Source: a virus. From it: 29,870 nucleotides of DNA. The notes beneath the pieces are model-generated. The model made no database searches. It saw only the letters and a list, made by a program, of their open reading frames with translations, and was not told the origin of the DNA. The position numbers and the translations under genes were made by a program. Below, one piece after another: positions 19,009-27,394 of the stretch; position 1 is the first letter of the stretch, and the number at the start of each line of letters is the position of its first letter. The stretch lies in IMG/VR virus record IMGVR_UViG_3300021197_001730, positions 1-29,870 of that record; one strand, written 5' to 3'.

Positions 19009-21116
19009 TAGTAAGTCTCCGCAGTCACATATTCAACGTACACTCTGTTGTTATGACTTGCGGTAGTGCAAGAAAACTTTAAGTAGCACATGATACTGTT
19101 TATCTCTCTTACGCCAGAAGCTGAGAGAGGAATATTTAGATAGGATGTTCGTGGACTTGAGGAATCAGAATTTAGACTTACTAAGTCGAGAGCATCACCT
19201 TGAACATATGCGTAATCACCAGAAACATCGTCTTTCCTATAGAATGCATACATACGAATTGACGCACTAGTTGCACCAGTATGATGATAACATCTTATTT
19301 TTAGTCTTATGTTATTAGTGCCTGCTGTATGACTTGGAACAGGAACTTCAACAGGGTAAATGTATGAGCCTGTACCACCACCAGTTTTTAGCACAAGATA
19401 TTCCGTGCTACTAACGGTTTCGTTAAATGCGATGGCACATTTACCAGTCGAACCATCTGGGGTCATAAACGCAATAGGTTTTTGGTCGTAGTCGTTAGTC
19501 TCAAATCCAAAAATCATGGGTTGATAATTAGTTGCGACAGATGAAAAACTATAGTTTTGTAAAGAAGTAATTGTAGTGTCATTAGTCCTATAGTCACTGC
19601 CATTAAGTTGTAATTTGCCACAAGGCACAACGTGCTTAAACATCTTATTAGTATTGAGAAAAGCCAAATCTAAGCCTGTTGATGTCCACCAATCAGAGCT
19701 ATAGTAATCAGCATTCTGCGAATATATGCCTGCGGCATCAGCTGAAATAACCCCACCGCAGTTAGGTGCAACGTCTAAAGTAACATCATCGAGCCATGTG
19801 CCACTTGCATTTCCTCCTGCACGCAATCCTGTTCCATAAATATAGGTGGGTGGAGTAGTGCCTGCGTTATTAGCAGTCAACGCTCGTAAATCAGCAGGTG
19901 GTACTGTTATATAGCTGTTAGTTGAAACGCCTGAGTGATGCGCGGCTAGGTATGCAGAATTAGATAGAAACTCTACTGTTGCGTAGCCATTAGAAGATGT
20001 TCTGTGTATTAACCCTTTTTGGTTATCAGAAAGCTCTGTGTAGTTGTAGTAGACATTTCCTATTTGTACTTTGTGGGCAGCAGAACCACTTCCTTCTAAA
20101 TATAATCGTGCAACCCATAGATTATGCAGTTTTAATGTATTGGCAGTTCCATTAGTGCTTATTCTTACTTTATTAGTAATTGTACCAAATTCAGCCGTAG
20201 AAGCACCATTTTGATAAACATAACAATCAACACTAGTTCCATTGAAATTAACGTATCCAAACTTATGATGTGCGCTACTTTTATTCAAATAAATATACCA
20301 ACGCATTCTTGATGACGTAGATATCATGCCTAATCGCGCACAATCCCAAACCACGTTGTTCCCACGAAATCTTTGGTATTCATAGCTATCTGACTGAGAA
20401 ATTCTTATGTAAGAGTAGCCGTTTTGTTCAGTCTCACTTGTCCAACCTGCGCTTATCTTTATAAGGTTATTTTGGTTGAACCAATAGTTGCCATCTCCGT
20501 TTGCTAAAGTTTGTGTAATAGCGGTTTCCACGCTTACTTTCAGTGCCTTTAAATAACCATAGGTTCTCTGGGATGCATCTAAACTACTGACGGCATTATG
20601 TAATACGCTTGCCAATGGTTCATGTGAATTATTGTCAATTCTAATACCGTAACTCAGTATTGCATCCCAGTTATTTGTGTATCTATACCATTGTAGCATT
20701 GGCGCAAACCCTGTGGGTGTTGCATTTATGACATCTGCCCTCGTTCCACTAATAATACAATAGTAGCTTGCCAGATTATAATTAGCTGAATCACTTGCAA
20801 ATGTATGTTGTGTCGAACCTACTGAAGTATCTGTTGCTAATAATTTAGGGCTACTAGTGTTTCCAGTAAAATATATATCGCCAACATCTATAAACATATC
20901 AGCTATAGTTTTACCTTTGATTCTGATTTCTGTATCTGCTGCTATTGTTTGTCCATTCACAGCATTTGAAGTCGAATTAGTATTGCTTCTCCAATCTTCA
21001 AACTTGAAAGGTGATGCGTAACTACCATCTCTGGTTGTGTTACTGGTAGTGCCTGCACCCCAATCTGTAGAAGTTGATGAGCCACCAATGAAAGGGTCAA
21101 TCCATACAACTGGCAT
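19008..21116 (-). CDS. Probable tail fibre or receptor-binding protein (702 aa)
   Basis: The preferred start is the ATG at 21116 (MPVVWIDPFIGGSSTSTDWG), which overlaps the previous stop (TAATG) and has AGGAG upstream; 21146 would add ten residues. The product is long, rich in Ser, Thr, Asn and Tyr, and of beta-strand character throughout, with repeated SxTSxN turns and many aromatic pairs. There is no catalytic motif or membrane segment. Its size and place after two shorter fibre genes suggest the host-recognition protein, possibly a beta-helix that trimerises. This is inferred from composition and context. Confidence 0.7.
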   Translation of the reverse strand: MPVVWIDPFIGGSSTSTDWGAGTTSNTTRDGSYASPFKFEDWRSNTNSTSNAVNGQTIAADTEIRIKGKTIADMFIDVGDIYFTGNTSSPKLLATDTSVGSTQHTFASDSANYNLASYYCIISGTRADVINATPTGFAPMLQWYRYTNNWDAILSYGIRIDNNSHEPLASVLHNAVSSLDASQRTYGYLKALKVSVETAITQTLANGDGNYWFNQNNLIKISAGWTSETEQNGYSYIRISQSDSYEYQRFRGNNVVWDCARLGMISTSSRMRWYIYLNKSSAHHKFGYVNFNGTSVDCYVYQNGASTAEFGTITNKVRISTNGTANTLKLHNLWVARLYLEGSGSAAHKVQIGNVYYNYTELSDNQKGLIHRTSSNGYATVEFLSNSAYLAAHHSGVSTNSYITVPPADLRALTANNAGTTPPTYIYGTGLRAGGNASGTWLDDVTLDVAPNCGGVISADAAGIYSQNADYYSSDWWTSTGLDLAFLNTNKMFKHVVPCGKLQLNGSDYRTNDTTITSLQNYSFSSVATNYQPMIFGFETNDYDQKPIAFMTPDGSTGKCAIAFNETVSSTEYLVLKTGGGTGSYIYPVEVPVPSHTAGTNNIRLKIRCYHHTGATSASIRMYAFYRKDDVSGDYAYVQGDALDLVSLNSDSSSPRTSYLNIPLSASGVREINSIMCYLKFSCTTASHNNRVYVEYVTAETY

Positions 21117-21349
21117 TATGCGTCTCCTAGTTTGCGAGTTTTCCACTCCGCAAATGTTTGCATTAGTGTTTCATAAGTTACTTGGAATGGTACACCAGTA
21201 GTGTCCGTCTCAATTGTTATTTGCTCTTCAATTGGTGTTTCTGTGCCTTCAGAATCTACAGTAGTTCCTTTGAAAGACACGATGACTGACGTACGGTTTT
21301 CTGGATTATCTACAAATTCAAAGAAGGGATTAAATTTCCATGTTTTCAT
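21116..21349 (-). CDS. Small hypothetical structural protein (77 aa)
   Basis: Sequence MKTWKFNPFFEFVDNPENRT, then SVIVSFKGTTVDSEGTETPI and an acidic, strand-rich remainder, ending with helix TLMQTFAEWKTRKLGDA. Not recognised. It lies between two fibre genes, begins directly after the stop of one and ends by TAATG on the start of the next, so it is translated with them. A fibre assembly or linking role is possible. Confidence 0.68.
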   Translation of the reverse strand: MKTWKFNPFFEFVDNPENRTSVIVSFKGTTVDSEGTETPIEEQITIETDTTGVPFQVTYETLMQTFAEWKTRKLGDA

Positions 21350-21351
21350 CG

Positions 21352-22569
21352 TTAACTCGTTACGAAATAGATTGTGTTTGAATCTGGTGAGGAAGGTAGG
21401 CTTGAGACTACTGATATGTGTTTACTGTCTACTGTGTCAGCATTTGTATTAGTTATTCCAACACTGAAATAAGCAGCAGCAACTGTTGTTTTTGCACTGC
21501 TTCCAGACGTACATTTCAATGTAATCATAGAGCCTGCGCTTATGCTTACGTTAAGTTCAGAACTTTGAGCAGAAACAGCAGACGAACAAGAAACTTTGTG
21601 ACCACTTGCACTACCATCAACATACACTTCTACTTCTAAAGTTGATGCTTCTTCGGTAGCGACTGTTATGTATTTTAAAGTACAACCTATAGGTATTCTT
21701 TGTCCGTTTGTAGGTTGTGCACCATTACCAATTGCAAAGATTTGGTTTGTAGTAACTGAGCCACTTCTCTCGCCTTCTATTGAAAAGAACCCATTACCTG
21801 ATGAACTACCACCAGAAACTGTTGCAAATGATAAGTTTCCAGAACCATCTGTTTTTATAACTTGGTCTGCACTTCCATCTGATGAAGGGTAAGCAAGACC
21901 TGCTGCTGAGAATGAGCCATTAACTTCTAGGTCGTGTGTTGTGCCACTAACAACTGAATCAGATTCGCCATATCCCACTCTAATACTATCAGCGACTGTC
22001 ATCTTGCCTGTTGTTGTAAGAGACATTGCACCTTGTCCACCAGTATGAGCGGTATCTCTCCAAAGAAAACCTCTAGTATCACTATTGCTCATAGTAGTTA
22101 CTATAGCGTATTCTGAACTTGCACCGCCTAAAGAACCGAAACTATACCCACTAGTCATACCCATTGTGTAATTGTTTGTGCTATTCCAAAACTGTATTTT
22201 ATGTGCATTACTTTGACCCAGAAATTGCATACTGGTATTACCAACACTGTTTATCAACGTGCCAGTAGTGTTAGGTAATGTTAGTGTAACGTCACCACTA
22301 AAATCTGCGTGAGCAGGTGCTTTTAAAGCTGCATAGTGAGCGTTTGAACTTTCGCAGTATAGTCGAACTTCTGATTGTGAGCCTGAGTTTGTTAGATTAA
22401 GAATGCCGTCACTGGGTATGCCTGACATTTCTTTGATGGAGTTATCTGTATGTTTGGTAAACAGCTTTGCATCTGCTGTGTTAACCGCTAGTTCACCAAC
22501 CGCTAAATCTGAGGCAGTCGGTGTGTCTGAGGCTGTACTACTTCGCTTCAGTTGTATCGTGTTTGACAT
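21352..22569 (-). CDS. Tail fibre-like protein (405 aa)
   Basis: The N-terminal 50 residues (MSNTIQLKRSSTASDTPTAS, then GELAVNTADAKLFTKHTDNS) are the attachment domain of many marine phage fibres and are paralogous to the start of the gene at 22903-23925. The rest is Gly, Ser and Thr rich with beta repeats (GDVTLTLPNTTGTLINS is a typical fibre unit). The end (SLPSSPDSNTIYFVTS) also fits fibres. AGGTGA precedes the start, which lies inside the coiled-coil gene by 32 bases. No depolymerase motif seen. Confidence 0.8.
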   Translation of the reverse strand: MSNTIQLKRSSTASDTPTASDLAVGELAVNTADAKLFTKHTDNSIKEMSGIPSDGILNLTNSGSQSEVRLYCESSNAHYAALKAPAHADFSGDVTLTLPNTTGTLINSVGNTSMQFLGQSNAHKIQFWNSTNNYTMGMTSGYSFGSLGGASSEYAIVTTMSNSDTRGFLWRDTAHTGGQGAMSLTTTGKMTVADSIRVGYGESDSVVSGTTHDLEVNGSFSAAGLAYPSSDGSADQVIKTDGSGNLSFATVSGGSSSGNGFFSIEGERSGSVTTNQIFAIGNGAQPTNGQRIPIGCTLKYITVATEEASTLEVEVYVDGSASGHKVSCSSAVSAQSSELNVSISAGSMITLKCTSGSSAKTTVAAAYFSVGITNTNADTVDSKHISVVSSLPSSPDSNTIYFVTS

Positions 22570-22903
22570 CTGATTTCACCTGCTTCTTAGTTGGTTTTTT
22601 GGGTTTACCGCAGCATCCAGATAGTTGCTCTTGAGCAGCCTGACGACCTGCCCTAGCCTCTTTGAGACTAGCTTTTAGCCCTTCAACATTTGTGTAGAGG
22701 GCATCATACAACTGCTTAATTTCGTTTGCTTTTTCTTTGGTGTCTTCATAATCTTTAAGCTTCTCTAAAAGCTTTTGATTGTGCAAAACTGCCATGCTCA
22801 ACTTTGTCTCTGCTTCTGTAAGACGACCCATAAGTTCACCAATATGTTGGTCTTGAACTTGTGTCATTACTTCATGGAAGCTACTCCTTTCATCTAACTG
22901 CAT
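22538..22903 (-). CDS. Coiled-coil protein between fibre genes (121 aa)
   Basis: Mostly one long helix with heptad character (about residues 8-95, rich in Lys, Glu and Leu), then CCGKPKKPTKKQVKSDVKHD, a basic tail after a Cys pair. Its start overlaps the stop of the fibre gene upstream (TAATG) and its end overlaps the next fibre gene by 32 bases. No family recognised. In this position a fibre chaperone or a trimeric connector between fibre parts is plausible. Confidence 0.72.
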   Translation of the reverse strand: MQLDERSSFHEVMTQVQDQHIGELMGRLTEAETKLSMAVLHNQKLLEKLKDYEDTKEKANEIKQLYDALYTNVEGLKASLKEARAGRQAAQEQLSGCCGKPKKPTKKQVKSDVKHDTTEAK

Positions 22904-23925
22904 TAGAACGTGCCACCATCAATTGTTTTGTTAGTGAGCGTGTCTGTACTAGAGGCAGTGATGAAAGCTGCGCCATTTGTTAATTGGTTGGTGTTACTTG
23001 GAATGGTAGGAGTGTTAGTGAAGTTTCCGTAGTCGAGGTAGTAAGAACCTTCTTGGTCGTCCAATTTATCAGCATTAAGATTAGCAACTTTAGTAGTCGA
23101 AGCAACAACCATTGGCGAAGTGCCAGTGGCAACTGTTGAGGTCATTTGGCTGCTTACAGTAGTGCTAGTGAAGTTGCCTGTCCCACCATATATAAACGCA
23201 TATCGGAATGATGAACCACCAAGGTTCAAGCCGTTATTAGACGCAGGGAAAAGAGTAGAGGTATTTAGTTTTAACTCATCATTACCACCGACCTTAAAGT
23301 CGATTTGGTCGTCTGTACTAGCAGTAATGCTAGTGTCAGCATCTGCATCAAGTATCAACTCTTGCCCATTCATGTCTAGGCTAGAAGCTACTGTAGCTGC
23401 TGTTATCGTTGGGCTACCTGCTAAGTTACCTTCTATGTTGGCTTTAAGTGTGGCTGTAGCGTGTCCAGTACCTGATGTATTAACAGTCGTAGTCGGTTCT
23501 GCTTGGTTACCACCAAAGAGTATAAACTTACCACTGTCAGATGCGTCTCGAACCATACCTGAGTATTTAGTCGTGCCGTCATCGACATACTTTCCATAGA
23601 AACCGATATCGACTGAATCTGCTGCATTGTTATCAGCGTACCTAACTATAGGGTCATCGACAGTAAGTGTCGAGGAATTGACTGTAGTGGTCGAGCCGTT
23701 CACTGTTAAGTCGCCAGTAACTGTAAGACTGCCTGACATAGTATCTGTAGTGTCACTTCTTAGAAAAGCACCCTCTCCACCGATTACTCTAATGTTATCG
23801 CTGTTGTCTCGATAGTAAAGCTTTTGATTGCCTTCAGTAAATCCGATTTCCCCTTTAGCAATATCGGAGGTAGTAGGAGCATCATTGTTTGTGACATTCC
23901 GTTTAATCTTGATTGTATTTGCCAT
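22903..23925 (-). CDS. Tail fibre-like protein (340 aa)
   Basis: The first 50 residues (MANTIKIKRNVTNNDAPTTS, then DIAKGEIGFTEGNQKLYYRD) form the same attachment domain as in the gene at 21352. The body shows fibre repeats: SGSLTVTGDLTVNGSTTTVN and NLAGSPTITA, and the protein ends in DTLTNKTIDGGTF, a phrase that in other fibres is usually followed by further domains. It therefore may be a short stem whose distal part is supplied by neighbours. Strongly Thr/Ser/Asn/Asp rich with no membrane segment. Confidence 0.8.
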   Translation of the reverse strand: MANTIKIKRNVTNNDAPTTSDIAKGEIGFTEGNQKLYYRDNSDNIRVIGGEGAFLRSDTTDTMSGSLTVTGDLTVNGSTTTVNSSTLTVDDPIVRYADNNAADSVDIGFYGKYVDDGTTKYSGMVRDASDSGKFILFGGNQAEPTTTVNTSGTGHATATLKANIEGNLAGSPTITAATVASSLDMNGQELILDADADTSITASTDDQIDFKVGGNDELKLNTSTLFPASNNGLNLGGSSFRYAFIYGGTGNFTSTTVSSQMTSTVATGTSPMVVASTTKVANLNADKLDDQEGSYYLDYGNFTNTPTIPSNTNQLTNGAAFITASSTDTLTNKTIDGGTF

Positions 23926-23935
23926 TTATTCCTCT

Positions 23936-24151
23936 TTAGCTAAATGTTCCTGCGTCTACTGTAAAAGTTGTTAACCCTGAGTTTATTGATGTTTCAGAAG
24001 CTGCTGCTGCTGAAGCTGAACTTGCTGCTGCTGTTGCACTTGAAGCTGCACTACTTGCGCTTGATGCTGCAGCATTAGTATTAGTTAAAACTGAATTTTC
24101 TGCTGTGCTGCTTGTTCCGCTGTTTTTAAAAAAACTAGTTGTTCCTGCCAT
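23936..24151 (-). CDS. Ala/Ser-rich low-complexity protein (71 aa)
   Basis: The middle (about residues 25-55) is almost only Ala and Ser, with a short repeat of AASSA type, flanked by TSSTAENSVLTNTNAA and the end TSINSGLTTFTVDAGTFS. Such stretches form rigid stalks in phage fibre proteins. The ending VDAGTF resembles the IDGGTF that ends the following fibre gene, so the two may share an ancestor. GAGG lies upstream of the ATG at 24151. Probably a virion stalk or fibre-linker piece. Confidence 0.65.
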   Translation of the reverse strand: MAGTTSFFKNSGTSSTAENSVLTNTNAAASSASSAASSATAAASSASAAAASETSINSGLTTFTVDAGTFS

Positions 24152-24156
24152 AGTTT

Positions 24157-24765
24157 TTAATCCTCATAAGTGAAATTAGGTTGAACAGCGTTGATGCCAC
24201 CATTGAGCTCTTGATCATTTGCTTGTTCTTGAATCTCTTTTAAAAACGCTTGATATTTTGCTTCAAAATTTTGGCCTCTGTCGTCCAAATAAAAATCTGC
24301 TGCGTATGTTAAAGCAGCATATATTATCAAATCGCTGCCTATTGATGCTAACGTGTTTTCGTCACTATCCTGTGACATCGCATCAAATTCACCATAGTAG
24401 TATAATACAAGTGAGCCTGTTGCTGGTTGTGGATGAAGCAGTAATTTTTCTTGCTGGCGAGTAAAAGATGTTGGGCTACCAATGTGGTTGTTTTTGTTTA
24501 ATTGGCGAAACTTTGACATTGGCACACGATTTAATTCATGCTGGTCATAGTAAACGCTTATTATTTCAATAAAATCACTTGGCAGAGATATACTTGCAGT
24601 TGTTGTAGAAATATTATGGGTTTTAAGTTTTTCGTTTGCAGGTGTTCTCAGTTGTCTTTGAACACGAGCAATGCCTTGATCTATAAATCGTGTTGTTAAA
24701 CTTGTTGTTATATCACTACGATTTAGTAGCTCGTTAAAATGAGATTTTATGTTGCCGTAGTTCAT
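24157..24765 (-). CDS. Head-tail adaptor protein (202 aa)
   Basis: Looks like the phage adaptor (gp6-like, T7 gp11-type) family that forms the ring between portal and tail. The start MNYGNIKSHFNELLNRSDIT is followed by TTRFIDQGIARVQRQLRTPA and then beta-strand residues (SISLPSDFIEIISVYYDQHE, LNRVPMSKFRQLN). The C-terminal part (IYAALTYAADFYLDDRGQNF, EAKYQAFLKEIQEQAND) has the DxR helix pattern of these adaptors. AAGG precedes the start. A location downstream of portal and capsid supports the assignment. Confidence 0.8.
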   Translation of the reverse strand: MNYGNIKSHFNELLNRSDITTSLTTRFIDQGIARVQRQLRTPANEKLKTHNISTTTASISLPSDFIEIISVYYDQHELNRVPMSKFRQLNKNNHIGSPTSFTRQQEKLLLHPQPATGSLVLYYYGEFDAMSQDSDENTLASIGSDLIIYAALTYAADFYLDDRGQNFEAKYQAFLKEIQEQANDQELNGGINAVQPNFTYED

Positions 24766-24777
24766 AACTTTTACCTT

Positions 24778-25068
24778 TTAAATTCTCTTGTCGGTAGTTA
24801 AGAAATGTCCCATATCATTATTTTTAAGCCATTTTACAATGTCCCTAATTGGTGCTTTATATACATCTACACCTTCTTTCAGCATTTGTTCTGCTACTAC
24901 TACTGGTATAGAAGCCATCTTTAGCATCTCGCCTGTGTCTGTATATCCACCTGCATCTTTTTGGTTTTTAAGTGCACTAATATATGAGTCTGGTATTTCT
25001 TGCGATAATGTTCTGTACAAGCCATCAGCGTCTTGTTTGACACCAACTTGATTGTCTAATATTTTCAT
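24778..25068 (-). CDS. Hypothetical structural-module protein (96 aa)
   Basis: Between capsid and adaptor. Good AAGGAG site. MKILDNQVGVKQDADGLYRT, then LSQEIPDSYISALKNQKDAG and a helical middle with VVVAEQMLKEGVDVYKAP. I recall similar short proteins next to capsid genes in podoviruses without assigned function. A hairpin at 25086-25130 lies just upstream and may control its dosage relative to the capsid. Confidence 0.68.
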   Translation of the reverse strand: MKILDNQVGVKQDADGLYRTLSQEIPDSYISALKNQKDAGGYTDTGEMLKMASIPVVVAEQMLKEGVDVYKAPIRDIVKWLKNNDMGHFLTTDKRI

Positions 25069-25085
25069 ATTTTCTCCTTAAGTAA

Positions 25086-25130
25086 TGTGGATGCTCCCCG
25101 TAAGGAGAGCAAAATCGAAGAGCACCCACA
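25086..25130 (-). terminator. Hairpin after the capsid gene (attenuator or processing site)
   Basis: On the minus strand TGTGGGTGCTC pairs with GAGCATCCACA (11 bp, one G-U) around a 23-base loop. A competing stem GCTCTCC-TTAC-GGGGAGC shares the 3' arm. There is no T run. The position directly downstream of the major capsid gene is the place of terminator T-phi in T7, so partial termination or RNA processing is inferred. Confidence 0.6.
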
Positions 25131-25139
25131 AATTCAAAA

Positions 25140-26096
25140 CTATGATAAGTAGCGAATTAGTCCTGAAGCTTTATAGTTTGTGTGCTTCAAGCCATATTCA
25201 GTAACCATCATGTGCATATCTGCATCACCAGTCTTCGCAAGTAGCTCGCGAGTCATTGGGCGCAGTTCACATATTTTCCAGTTTGCTGGATCATATAGGA
25301 ATGCAACTGAAGTCTTTAGATGACGGTTCATAACGACACGCTGCTCACCATAAGGTGAAATATAAACGTCAACGACGTTCATCAGTGTGCGACCACCATT
25401 TACAAAGTGCTCTTGACGAGCGTTGCCAGAACCAACAGCACTTCGAGTAAATCCTGCAATAACTGTCGAATCTGCAGGTTTAATCATCAAGATCTGTGCT
25501 TCTGCACCCTCATCATATAGCTTGTCGCCAAGGTTAAGGATGTCTAGTTCAGTAAGTGCTGCAGCAGATGAACTAGTTCCGCCGTCTTCTATAACAGCAG
25601 CATTAATAACATTGTTTGCAGCATTAGAGCCATTAGAGTCATAGCCGTGAATATTAGCAGTCAAACGTGCTGCTGAACTTGTACCAGCGGAAGCATTGTT
25701 TCCGTTAGATGTTCTGTCACCAACAAGATTGAATTCTATATCGCGCTTAAATTCGGCAGCTTTTTTACTCAACTGGTAAGCCGTTTCTTGTGCTCGGCCA
25801 TAAGCGTCAATTGCATCAGCAGTAGCTGATATTTTAATTGTCTTTGACTGAATTTGCGTATAATTTCCGCGCATTACTGTAGGTGTCAAAGTCAGATCAG
25901 AGGCAGTAAAACCTTCAATTTCTGCATTTTCTGCAGTTGCTGCAAGGCTATCTTCTTGCCACTGATATAGTGTGTTGCTCACACTTTCTTTTCCTATTGA
26001 GGAAAGGAAAGGTGTAGAAGTTGGCGTGATATTCGAAATTATATCGGAAATATCTTCTTTGATGCCAATCTGGTTATACGTAGTATACGTAGCCAT
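25140..26096 (-). CDS. Major capsid protein (SU10/DUF5309 type)
   Basis: The main head protein, HK97-fold (318 aa). MATYTTYNQIGIKEDISDII and TPTSTPFLSSIGKESVSNTL are typical starts of the SU10-like/DUF5309 family, and TQIQSKTIKISATADAIDAY follows. Later RTLMNVVDVYISPYGEQRVV and RHLKTSVAFLYDPANWKICE, ending HMMVTEYGLKHTNYKASGLI, match the P-domain and end of this family. This is not the T7 gp10 type. AAGGA precedes the start and the scaffold gene lies immediately upstream, so expression is joint. A hairpin follows the gene. Confidence 0.9.
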   Translation of the reverse strand: MATYTTYNQIGIKEDISDIISNITPTSTPFLSSIGKESVSNTLYQWQEDSLAATAENAEIEGFTASDLTLTPTVMRGNYTQIQSKTIKISATADAIDAYGRAQETAYQLSKKAAEFKRDIEFNLVGDRTSNGNNASAGTSSAARLTANIHGYDSNGSNAANNVINAAVIEDGGTSSSAAALTELDILNLGDKLYDEGAEAQILMIKPADSTVIAGFTRSAVGSGNARQEHFVNGGRTLMNVVDVYISPYGEQRVVMNRHLKTSVAFLYDPANWKICELRPMTRELLAKTGDADMHMMVTEYGLKHTNYKASGLIRYLS

Positions 26097-26122
26097 TTGA
26101 TTTTTCCTTATAGTTGGATGTT

Positions 26123-27130
26123 TTAATTAGCAGTCCATTTTGCAAGGAAGGCGTCTTTCGCGGCATCTGTGCTTCCTGACTTAGCTAAGTTTTCCATGGC
26201 TTGCTTTGTCACACGTTGTTTGCCGTTTACAGGTTTGGTTGCCCCAGATTTTAATACTCGTCTCGGTGCTAAAGTTTTCTTTTTAACTGCTACTTTTTTT
26301 CCTTGATCAAAGCGCATTGCTTTAAGCATTATTTTAATAGCATTTGGATCTACTAACTGGTCGACATCATTTTGTGTCAAACCTTGGCTGACTCCATACT
26401 GGCGTATATCATCATAAAGTTTTTCTGACCAATCAGGTATTTCCTTAGCAAGTGTTTCAATAGCTAATGCAGCTTTTTCTTTTGTTTGCTCTTTTTGAGC
26501 TGACTGCATAAGTTTCAAGTATTCATCTGCCTCTTGATTTAAGAAAGTATAATCCTCGTAAGCAGCTTGCGCTTCTTTTCTAAGCTGAGCAAACTCGTCT
26601 GCTTCCATTTGTTTGGATGCAAGCAGCATGTCTATTTCAGCGTAAGGTTTTAACTTTTCTTCAGCTTTACCAATTAAAGTCTGCAGTATTACTGCGTTCT
26701 TTTGTTGTTCAGCCTCAAGAGCTTTGCGTTGTTCTGCAACTTGTTGTGATTTTTGAGTAAGCGCTTTTTCTTGGCCATACAATCGTTTTAAGTCTTTTAC
26801 AGATACTTCAAGTTCGTCTTCGCCAACTTTAATAGTAGTTAAAAAGTCGTCATCTACGACATCGACATATTCTACTTCTTCAGTTTCTTCGACTTGTTCT
26901 TCAAGGTCTATTTCTTCACTTTCGACAATTTCGTCTTGGCCTTCATCAGCTTCAACTACCTCTTCATATTCTTCGCTTACTTCGGTAGTTTCTGCTGCGC
27001 CTTCATCACTAGTATTTTCGGATGTCTCCTTTTTCGGAGAGTCCTCCCATCTGTTTAGAAAGGCATCAATTGCTGCGTCCACTGTTGGACTTTGTGGGTT
27101 CTCAGAGACGCTTTGAGTAGTCTCGGACAT
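26123..27130 (-). CDS. Scaffolding protein (335 aa)
   Basis: Capsid-assembly scaffold. An acidic N-terminal third (many Glu and Asp, roughly residues 30-95) is followed by a long coiled coil (about 110-225, with KSQQVAEQRKALEAEQQKN) and a basic C-terminus (KKVAVKKKTLAPRRVLKSGA), the usual scaffold layout. An 11-residue motif, DAAxDAFLxxW, occurs at residues 18-28 and again at 322-332, three residues from the end. It sits between portal and capsid. GAAGGAG before the ATG overlaps the last codons of the upstream gene. Confidence 0.85.
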   Translation of the reverse strand: MSETTQSVSENPQSPTVDAAIDAFLNRWEDSPKKETSENTSDEGAAETTEVSEEYEEVVEADEGQDEIVESEEIDLEEQVEETEEVEYVDVVDDDFLTTIKVGEDELEVSVKDLKRLYGQEKALTQKSQQVAEQRKALEAEQQKNAVILQTLIGKAEEKLKPYAEIDMLLASKQMEADEFAQLRKEAQAAYEDYTFLNQEADEYLKLMQSAQKEQTKEKAALAIETLAKEIPDWSEKLYDDIRQYGVSQGLTQNDVDQLVDPNAIKIMLKAMRFDQGKKVAVKKKTLAPRRVLKSGATKPVNGKQRVTKQAMENLAKSGSTDAAKDAFLAKWTAN

Positions 27131-27133
27131 ATA

Positions 27134-27376
27134 TTACTCCTTCGATTTTAAGATTTGTTCTTTCATCATCACTTGTTGATTTAAAGTGTTGATTACATCG
27201 TTTAACGCCCGCGCTGAGTAGTAAGAGACATTTCTCTCATCGACTTGTAGCGGTTCAGTTGAAAAGAACACACTCACATGTTGGTCTAATAAACCTCTGA
27301 CCGTTTTTGTGAATGCATCGTTCGAAAGCAGCGTCTCAGCCTGAGTTCCCTGCTCTATGATTTCTTGTTCTTCCAT
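27134..27376 (-). CDS. Small hypothetical protein between portal and scaffold (80 aa)
   Basis: Not recognised. AAGGAG upstream gives the start. Sequence MEEQEIIEQGTQAETLLSND, then AFTKTVRGLLDQHVSVFFST, and a helix ending NQQVMMKEQILKSKE. Entirely alpha-helical in appearance, soluble. Genes of this size between portal and scaffold are frequent in podoviruses with P22-like portals; they may assist portal or packaging. No direct evidence of the function. Confidence 0.7.
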   Translation of the reverse strand: MEEQEIIEQGTQAETLLSNDAFTKTVRGLLDQHVSVFFSTEPLQVDERNVSYYSARALNDVINTLNQQVMMKEQILKSKE

Positions 27377-27394
27377 TTAGCTCTCCTTAAAAGT

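Noticed and set aside
23120-23599. A 159-codon open frame on the plus strand
   Set aside because: It lies wholly opposite a fibre gene with strong repeat structure, has no ribosome binding site, and reads as a mirror of its Thr/Ser codons.
26140-26180. GATGCCGCGAAAGACGCC on the minus strand as another phage promoter
   Set aside because: It shares GATGCCGC, but lacks the CACTWWA core and is fully explained by codons of the conserved C-terminal scaffold motif.
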